Assembly: GCA_002439735.1 (NCBI GenBank)
Contig: DJPG01000087.1
Location: forward strand, 1-5,491
Direction of reading: 5' to 3'
Source of the DNA: Firmicutes bacterium UBA6418
Lineage (GTDB): Bacteria > Bacillota > Clostridia > Peptostreptococcales > Anaerovoracaceae
Length of the DNA stretch: 5,491 nucleotides
Shown: piece after piece, positions 1 to 4,100 of the stretch
Position numbering within the stretch: position 1 is the first letter of the stretch
Layout: each line of letters begins with the position of its first letter
Notes under the pieces: generated by a model
What the model was told of the DNA's origin: nothing
What the model saw: only the letters and a program-made list of their open reading frames with translations
Database searches by the model: none
Position numbers and translations under genes: made by a program

Positions 1-1
1 A

Positions 2-1423
2 GAATATGCAGGAAGAATCTTTGCAGGCACTTTTAACATCATGCCGATTCATCTGGACTGGACAGAGATCGTTCTCGGAAGCGCTACAGTATACGACAGT
101 GCAAGCCGCACTTATGTGCCGAAGGTAACTCTGAGAGTAAAGTCCGCATATACATACGGATACAGCGGATATGTCACCATTCCGGAAACAGACTATAACG
201 TAACTTACAGATATGTAAATTACACGTCTGCATATCTGAAGCCGACGGCAGTTGTTACAGTGGCGAGCAATGCTGTAAACTTAACCAAAGCAGTTGATTC
301 TAAGGTTACCGAAATCACGCAGGAATTCAGCAATGCGACAAAGAACATCGCTTACTGCACGGCATCCTTTACGGACGGCAGATCCAGCTCCGCCTATACC
401 GGTAGTGCAGTTACGCCGCGGATCACGGTCAGAGATGGCTATACAACGCTTGATTCCAGTGCGTACACCATTTCCTACAAGGATGCAAGTGGCAAGACCG
501 TTGCAAGAATGCGGGATGCTGGCACTTACACGATCGTGATCAAGGGGAATGGCGTTTACTATGGAGAACTGACTTTAACTTACACCATCATCGGTACCGA
601 CATCAGCAACTACACGGTAACGCTGAGAGAGTCCAGTGTCAAGGCGGATGGTTTCGCGAAGATTCCGGTCATCACCAGTGTTGCTTACAGCTACTACTCC
701 AAGCTGAGTGTCAATGACTACACGGTATCCTATCAGGATAGCACCGGTAAGACGGTTACCAGAATGTCCGCGCCGGGAACTTATAAGGTGGTTGTAACCG
801 GTAAGAACGGTTACTCCGGCAGCTGCTACGCGACCTTTAGGATCGTAGGACTTGCGCAGAGTGTGACTGGTGTCAAGAATGCTTACAAGGCTTATCCGAC
901 TACCGAAACCTTCAAGCTGTATCCGCAGGTAACGGAGGGTACCATCACATACACCTCCAGTGACCCGAGTGTTGCTTCGGTAGATGCTTTTGGTTATGTA
1001 ACGCCGCTTAGAGCAGGCAGAGCTGTCATCACGATTTCGACCACCGGAAATGTCAAATATGATCCGGCAGATAAGGATGTTGTGATCAAGGTTTATCCGA
1101 ATAAGGCAAAGCTGAGCCAGAAGCCATGGAACACAGGCAAGAAAGGTCAGATCAAGGTTCGTTGGAACAAGCAGGATAATGTGACCAGATATCAGGTGAT
1201 CTACTCCAGAGACAAGTCGTTCAAAAAAGGCTCTTATAAAGTAAGAAGCGTAAACGCTGCAACAAACAGCTACACGACACAGTCCACAACCGTAAAAGGA
1301 CTGTACAGCGGCTACACCTACTATGTAAAGGTTCGAGCGATCAAGTACGTCTATAACGGCTATGGTCAGAGACAGGTTTACTATGGCAACTGGTCAAATT
1401 GGAGATCTGTAAAGGTGAAATAA
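2..1423 (+). CDS. Secreted/surface Ig-like repeat protein (MBG-like repeats, Big_2, FN3-like), 5' partial
   Basis: This is the 3' part of a larger gene. The frame stays open to the left edge of the window, and the 13 codons before the ATG at 41 read EYAGRIFAGTFNI, which looks like the end of an earlier repeat. The ATG at 41 is therefore probably internal, and no ribosome binding site precedes it. Counting from that methionine, I see MBG-like modules at about 6-92, 100-185 and 188-270. The last two share the pattern YT(I/V)SY-D-GKTV-RM-GTY-V-GNG-Y-G. A Big_2 Ig-like domain follows at about 272-353 (TYTSSDPSVASVDAFGYVTP, AGRAVITI). An FN3-like domain ends the protein at 358-460 (Y-VIYS-D-SFKKGSYK, YYVKVRAIKY). 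Such modules are known from extracellular stalks and adhesins. A surface or secreted role is inferred, because the N-terminus is missing and no LPXTG or SLH anchor is visible. Tyrosine makes up 49 of 460 residues. The C-terminal half is a paralogue of the next gene. Confidence 0.85.
   Translation, partial: EYAGRIFAGTFNIMPIHLDWTEIVLGSATVYDSASRTYVPKVTLRVKSAYTYGYSGYVTIPETDYNVTYRYVNYTSAYLKPTAVVTVASNAVNLTKAVDSKVTEITQEFSNATKNIAYCTASFTDGRSSSAYTGSAVTPRITVRDGYTTLDSSAYTISYKDASGKTVARMRDAGTYTIVIKGNGVYYGELTLTYTIIGTDISNYTVTLRESSVKADGFAKIPVITSVAYSYYSKLSVNDYTVSYQDSTGKTVTRMSAPGTYKVVVTGKNGYSGSCYATFRIVGLAQSVTGVKNAYKAYPTTETFKLYPQVTEGTITYTSSDPSVASVDAFGYVTPLRAGRAVITISTTGNVKYDPADKDVVIKVYPNKAKLSQKPWNTGKKGQIKVRWNKQDNVTRYQVIYSRDKSFKKGSYKVRSVNAATNSYTTQSTTVKGLYSGYTYYVKVRAIKYVYNGYGQRQVYYGNWSNWRSVKVK
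338..850 (+). repeat. Two tandem MBG-like protein modules
   Basis: Two consecutive modules of about 83-86 residues (338-595 and 608-850) share a common frame. The first has AYTISYKDASGKTVARM followed by GTYTIVIKGNGVYYGE. The second has DYTVSYQDSTGKTVTRM followed by GTYKVVVTGKNGYSGS. The DNA has diverged, so this is an old domain duplication and not a recent tandem copy. A more divergent module lies before them (about 56-316), and the end of another lies at the left edge. The repeats probably build an elongated beta-sandwich stalk. Confidence 0.7.
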
Positions 1424-1438
1424 ACAAACCATGCACGA

Positions 1439-1464
1439 GGGCGGCTGACAGGCCGCCCTTTTTT
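1439..1464 (+). terminator. Intrinsic terminator of the upstream surface-protein gene
   Basis: A perfect 7-bp GC stem (GGGCGGC, 1439-1445, with GCCGCCC, 1452-1458) closes a 6-nt loop (TGACAG) and runs straight into six Ts (1459-1464). It begins 15 nt after the TAA at 1421-1423. The form and position are those of a standard Rho-independent terminator. It separates the two Ig-like genes, although only 38 nt remain before the next start codon. Confidence 0.9.
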
Positions 1465-1502
1465 CGACAGCAACGCTTGTAAGATTTAGGGAACGTAGAT
1501 AT

Positions 1503-2684
1503 ATGGAGAAACGAAGGATAAGGCACAAAGCCGAAAAGCTGACGGTATGGCTGTGTCTGGCGGTCATGCTTTCCTTGAGCATGGTGAGCGGAGCGTCTGC
1601 AGCCGGCAAAACCGACACGCAGCAGACACAACCGGTACAGCAGGAAAGTCAAAGTCAGGATCAGGATCAAAGACGGGATCCGGAGCAAGGGCAGAAACAA
1701 GAACAAGAGAAAGAGCAAGAACCGCAGGATGATCAGGGCGAACTGCCGGTGCGTAGCATGGGGCACTGCATTGTAAAATTGGATCGGTATTTGACGATTT
1801 GTGATGGAAAGGCGCAGACACCGCAGGTTCTTTCGGTTTTTTATCCGGGCGATCCGGCGGATGTGGAGGGCGATGACGGCAAGGTTATCTATCGGAAGGG
1901 TACCTCAGCGACGCTGCGACCGGAAGACTATACGGTGACCTATTGGGATGACGAGGGGAACGAGCTTACGGAAATCCACGCGATTGGAGAATACACCGTG
2001 ACCGTGACCGGCAAAGGACGCTATGCGGGAAGTGTGTCCGTGCTGTTTTCCGTTTTCGGCAAGCCGCAACGCATGACACTGGCAAAGACCTCCTACAAAC
2101 TTTATACAGACTCTGAGCCGGTACAGCTTTCCGCAAAAGCAGACGGCGACGGTAGCGGCTTCACATGGCGCAGCAGCAATCCGGATGTCGCGGAGGTTTC
2201 CGAGGACGGCTTGGTAACTCCCAAGCAGGCAGGCAAAGCCGTAATCTTTGTGGAAACTGCCGGAAACCGGATTTCCCAGCCGGCGAAGCTGCGGGTCACC
2301 ATGGTTGTTCGGCCGACAGCAGCGGAGCAGCTCAGCGCAAAGCGTGTGGAAGCGGATTGCGCCAAGATCAGCTGGAGCAAGGTAGAAGATGCGGATGCCT
2401 ATGAGATCCAGTACGGAACAAAAGCAGATTTCAAAAAAGGTACCTGCTACCGTGTGATCCGCAAAAAAAACACCCTTTTCGCAGAGCTGGAGGATCTGCG
2501 AAAAGGGCAGGCATATCAGGTTCGCGTCCGCGGGCTAAGCTATACCAGAGATCGTCGCGGTAACCACTTTACAATAAAAGGAAGATGGTCCGAAACGAGG
2601 ACGATCGCAGCCGAGCCGCGGTCAGCGCAGTTTGCCGACTACCTTGCGTATGTGCGCGAAGTGCGTGCGAAGCTCTTTGGTTAA
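1503..2684 (+). CDS. Secreted Ig-like protein with Q/E-rich linker, MBG-like, Big_2 and FN3-like domains
   Basis: This is a complete 393-residue protein that is probably exported. Residues 1-33 form a signal peptide: a basic n-region (KRRIRHKAEK), a hydrophobic core (VWLCLAVMLSLSMV) and a cleavage site ASA|A. Residues 35-80 are a low-complexity Gln/Glu/Asp linker. An MBG-like domain follows at about 84-186 (DYTVTYWDDEGN, GEYTVTVTGKGRYAGS), then Big_2 at about 190-268 (FTWRSSNPDVAEVSEDGLVTP) and an FN3-like domain at about 273-368 (AKISWSKVEDADAYEIQYG, FKKGTCY, YQVRVRGL). A short tail ends the protein, with no sortase motif or other anchor. The order and wording match the C-terminal half of the preceding gene, so the two are probable paralogues. 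The ATG at 1503 has a modest AGGGA site (1488-1492, 10 nt spacing), and the signal peptide supports this start. The last 63 bp overlap the convergent lipoprotein gene. The exact function is unknown; a cell-envelope or adhesion role is inferred. Confidence 0.88.
   Translation: MEKRRIRHKAEKLTVWLCLAVMLSLSMVSGASAAGKTDTQQTQPVQQESQSQDQDQRRDPEQGQKQEQEKEQEPQDDQGELPVRSMGHCIVKLDRYLTICDGKAQTPQVLSVFYPGDPADVEGDDGKVIYRKGTSATLRPEDYTVTYWDDEGNELTEIHAIGEYTVTVTGKGRYAGSVSVLFSVFGKPQRMTLAKTSYKLYTDSEPVQLSAKADGDGSGFTWRSSNPDVAEVSEDGLVTPKQAGKAVIFVETAGNRISQPAKLRVTMVVRPTAAEQLSAKRVEADCAKISWSKVEDADAYEIQYGTKADFKKGTCYRVIRKKNTLFAELEDLRKGQAYQVRVRGLSYTRDRRGNHFTIKGRWSETRTIAAEPRSAQFADYLAYVREVRAKLFG
1620..1737 (+). repeat. Low-complexity Q/E/D-coding tract
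   Basis: This stretch codes for the linker after the signal peptide and is built from short imperfect repeats of CAG/CAA, GAT and GAG/GAA codons (for example CAGGATCAGGATCAA near 1657-1671). The encoded segment is almost only Gln, Glu, Asp, Arg and Lys and should be disordered. It probably separates the Ig-like domains from the membrane or wall. The length of such a tract often varies between strains through replication slippage; here that is an inference. Confidence 0.6.
2463..2507 (-). terminator. Intrinsic terminator for the CapA-family gene, inside the convergent coding sequence
   Basis: Read on the minus strand, a perfect 13-bp inverted repeat (CCCTTTTCGCAGA and TCTGCGAAAAGGG, at 2495-2507 and 2473-2485) closes a 9-nt loop. 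Two bases later comes a run of eight Ts (complement of the A8 at 2463-2470). Those two bases can form G-U wobbles with 2508-2509 in the minus-strand RNA only, which extends the stem to the U tract. It lies 114 nt past the stop codon of the minus-strand lipoprotein gene. No T tract follows the hairpin on the plus strand, so it should act in one direction. It lies within codons 321-335 of the plus-strand gene. Confidence 0.85.
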
Positions 2685-3851
2685 TTCGGACGGAGCTTTT
2701 TCCCAGAAGCCCCCGTTATAGCGCGGATCCTGCGGGAGCAGGACAAAGGCATCGTCGCTGTCAAAATCAAAGTCCAGAAGATAACACGGATAGTATTTTT
2801 GCTTTTGCAGCGATACAGTGCCATCCTCCTCGCGCTGCAGGGTCAGAGAAAGAATGATGGTCTCCTTGGTCACAGGCCTGGCCATACCGGAAACAAAATT
2901 TCCCATGGAGTACATGACCGGATAAGATTTCCCATTGCGCTTGACAGTAGCGTAAGGCTGTAGAACATGCGGATGGGAACTAATGATATGATCTACACCG
3001 GCATCCGCGAACATTTTGGCGTAGCGTTTCTGACGCGCGGCAGGCACTTGGGAGTACTCCTTGCCGCAATGGTTATAGGCGATGATGTATTCCGCGCCTG
3101 CCTGGCGCAACGCTTTGACGTCCGCCTTCAAACGCTTGTCGGATGGGCGATTGAGCATGTACGACTGCTTTTTCTCCGAAAGAAACTGCTCTTTCTGGTT
3201 AAAATACGTTGCGTAGGCAAGGATGCCGACTTTGATGTCACCGGCGTTTGCGAGTACGTAACGTTTTTCTTTTTGACCGCGAAACGTGCCGGTATGCGCA
3301 AGTCCGTGCGCGTCCAGCGCCTTCAAAGTTTCCCGGATCCCAGTCTCGCCACCGTCGCAGGCGTGATTGTTCGCGGTCACCAGTACATCGAAACCGGCAT
3401 AAGCAAGCGCGTCCAGGAAGCTTTCCGGAGCATTCAGATAAGGTCGGGTCTGCAGGTAATTGATATCCTTGGAAAGCGGATTACTTTTGCTGACCAGTGT
3501 CTCCAGGTTGCCGACAACCAGATCCGCCTTGTCGAAAATCTGCTTTACATACTGGAAAGTCGGCGTAAAATCGTAGTTTTTTCCATCGAAAGCGGCATAT
3601 TGCTGAACCGGGTGACACATCAGGTCGCCGGTCAGCATGATGGTGGCCGATGCGTGCTTCGCTTTCGCGGATATGTCCGCAGCCTTATCCGTTTGCTTTG
3701 CGGTGACGGTGGTCTTCGAACCGGCTTTCGCGGCTTTGGACGCCGGCGCAGTCTCGGCAGACGCAGCGCAGCCCGGGATGGTCAGGGCGGTGACAAGTAG
3801 CGCAATCAGCGCCGTGCGCAAGATAAATTTGTGTGTTTTACTTACGTGCAA
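2622..3851 (-). CDS. CapA-family (PGA_cap) metallophosphatase-like lipoprotein, TTG start
   Basis: I place the start at the TTG at 3851, giving 409 residues. It has a GGAGG site (3860-3864) 8 nt upstream and leads directly into a lipoprotein signal: K5, K8 and R12, then a hydrophobic core, then IPGC with Cys28 as the probable lipidated residue. The ATG at 3938 would add 29 residues before the signal peptide, would lie upstream of the predicted promoter, and has no good site. An Ala/Lys/Thr-rich linker (29-67) precedes a PGA_cap domain at about 69-322. Its expected motifs are all visible: GDLM (75-78), GNLET (114-118), ANNHACDGG (160-168), H261 in NHCGKEY, SSHPHVLQP (291-299) and YSMGNFV (314-320). 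The family adopts a calcineurin-like metallophosphatase fold and is named after CapA of poly-gamma-glutamate capsule synthesis. No capB or capC is adjacent, so a role in capsule synthesis is not supported. A cell-surface envelope function is inferred. The C-terminal 20 codons and the stop overlap the convergent gene. Confidence 0.9.
   Translation of the reverse strand: MHVSKTHKFILRTALIALLVTALTIPGCAASAETAPASKAAKAGSKTTVTAKQTDKAADISAKAKHASATIMLTGDLMCHPVQQYAAFDGKNYDFTPTFQYVKQIFDKADLVVGNLETLVSKSNPLSKDINYLQTRPYLNAPESFLDALAYAGFDVLVTANNHACDGGETGIRETLKALDAHGLAHTGTFRGQKEKRYVLANAGDIKVGILAYATYFNQKEQFLSEKKQSYMLNRPSDKRLKADVKALRQAGAEYIIAYNHCGKEYSQVPAARQKRYAKMFADAGVDHIISSHPHVLQPYATVKRNGKSYPVMYSMGNFVSGMARPVTKETIILSLTLQREEDGTVSLQKQKYYPCYLLDFDFDSDDAFVLLPQDPRYNGGFWEKAPSELTKELRTHFAHIRKVVGKLR
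2670..2701 (+). terminator. Possible intrinsic terminator at the end of the second Ig-like gene
   Basis: AAGCTC (2670-2675) can pair with GAGCTT (2693-2698), followed by TTT, so the T run covers 2697-2701. The loop of 17 nt is large and holds the gene's own TAA at 2682-2684. The position is right for ending the plus-strand transcript, but the 6-bp stem and short T run make it a weak candidate. It lies inside the coding sequence of the minus-strand lipoprotein gene. I see no better plus-strand terminator in the next 100 bases. Confidence 0.35.
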
Positions 3852-3859
3852 GGGAAATT

Positions 3860-3864
3860 CCTCC
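3860..3864 (-). promoter_or_regulatory. Ribosome binding site that fixes the TTG start
   Basis: The minus strand reads GGAGG here, 8 nt before the TTG at 3851. It is the only strong Shine-Dalgarno sequence near the start of the lipoprotein gene. With the signal peptide that begins at once, it favours TTG over the upstream in-frame ATG. Confidence 0.85.
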
Positions 3865-3888
3865 GTTTGGTTTGTTGTACATAAAGAT

Positions 3889-3919
3889 ATTTTAACATAT
3901 TCCCGATCAAAAGTCACAA
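3889..3919 (-). promoter_or_regulatory. Promoter of the CapA-family gene (extended -10)
   Basis: On the minus strand, TTGTGA (3919-3914) serves as a -35 element. A 19-nt spacer separates it from the -10 TAAAAT (3894-3889). The spacer ends in TGT, giving an extended -10 of the form TGnTAAAAT. The start of transcription would be near 3882, leaving a leader of about 30 nt before the TTG codon. The long spacer is compensated by the TG extension. This is a prediction from motif match only. Confidence 0.6.
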
Positions 3920-3961
3920 AAAACCTTGCAACGACCATCCTCTTTTCACAGAAATCACAGA

Positions 3962-3990
3962 TTTTGTGGTGAATTTTGTGTGCTTTTGTG
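3962..3990 (+). repeat. Three direct TTTTGTG repeats upstream of ftsH
   Basis: TTTTGTG occurs at 3962-3968, 3974-3980 and 3984-3990, at start-to-start spacings of 12 and 10 bp, close to one helical turn. The last copy abuts the predicted -10 of ftsH and supplies its TG extension. Two TCACAG copies (3946-3951 and 3955-3960) lie just upstream, and CACA (3956-3959) can pair with TGTG (3965-3968). This could be a regulator binding site or only a T-rich upstream element. Confidence 0.45.
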
Positions 3991-3997
3991 GTAAAAT
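3969..3997 (+). promoter_or_regulatory. Promoter of ftsH (extended -10)
   Basis: TGGTAAAAT (3989-3997) is a good extended -10 element. The sequence at the expected -35 distance (GTGAAT, 3969-3974, 17-nt spacer) matches TTGACA at only three of six positions, so recognition would rest on the TG extension. Transcription would begin near 4004, leaving a leader of about 97 nt. Within the leader, CGTACG (4008-4013) can pair with CGTGCG (4024-4029), with one G-U pair. No T tract follows, so it is not a terminator. Confidence 0.6.
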
Positions 3998-4086
3998 AGT
4001 TGTATTACGTACGGCGCGGCAAGCGTGCGCAAACAGAACAGGACGCAGACGAAGAACCGCGGCCAAAGCGAGAGAACCAAGACAAC

Positions 4087-4094
4087 AAAGGAGG
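4087..4094 (+). promoter_or_regulatory. Ribosome binding site of ftsH
   Basis: AAAGGAGG ends 6 nt before the ATG at 4101. It is a near-perfect Shine-Dalgarno sequence and settles the start codon. Confidence 0.9.
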
Positions 4095-4100
4095 ACACCT

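Noticed and set aside
41..43. ATG at 41 as the true start of the first protein
   Set aside because: No ribosome binding site precedes it, no signal peptide follows, and the open frame before it codes for what looks like the end of another repeat module.
1220..1230. TTCAAAAAAGG, also present at 2430-2440, as a programmed frameshift site
   Set aside because: The As are in the frame TTC AAA AAA GG, which is not the phase of the A AAA AAG slippery heptamer. Both copies encode the conserved FKKG of the FN3-like domain, so homology explains the match.
1341..1766. A 141-codon minus-strand open frame across the junction of the two Ig-like genes
   Set aside because: It crosses the terminator and the start of the second gene, and its Leu/Phe-rich segment is the reverse of the Gln/Glu-coding tract. 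Nothing supports it as a gene.
2728..2743. Hairpin TCCTGC-GGGA-GCAGGA with a GNRA-type loop downstream of the second Ig-like gene
   Set aside because: No T tract follows on either strand, and the bases are ordinary codons of the CapA-family gene. A 6-bp stem can arise by chance.
2967..3800. A 277-codon open frame on the plus strand opposite the CapA-family gene
   Set aside because: It is fully antisense to a gene with clear conserved motifs. Its product is rich in Arg, Val and Phe with no domain or signal, and it has no ribosome binding site at its start.
3905..3920. A CtsR-like operator (GATCAAAAGTCACAAA) in the ftsH upstream region
   Set aside because: Only the first half resembles GGTCAAA, with a mismatch, and the second half is out of register with the known heptad repeat.
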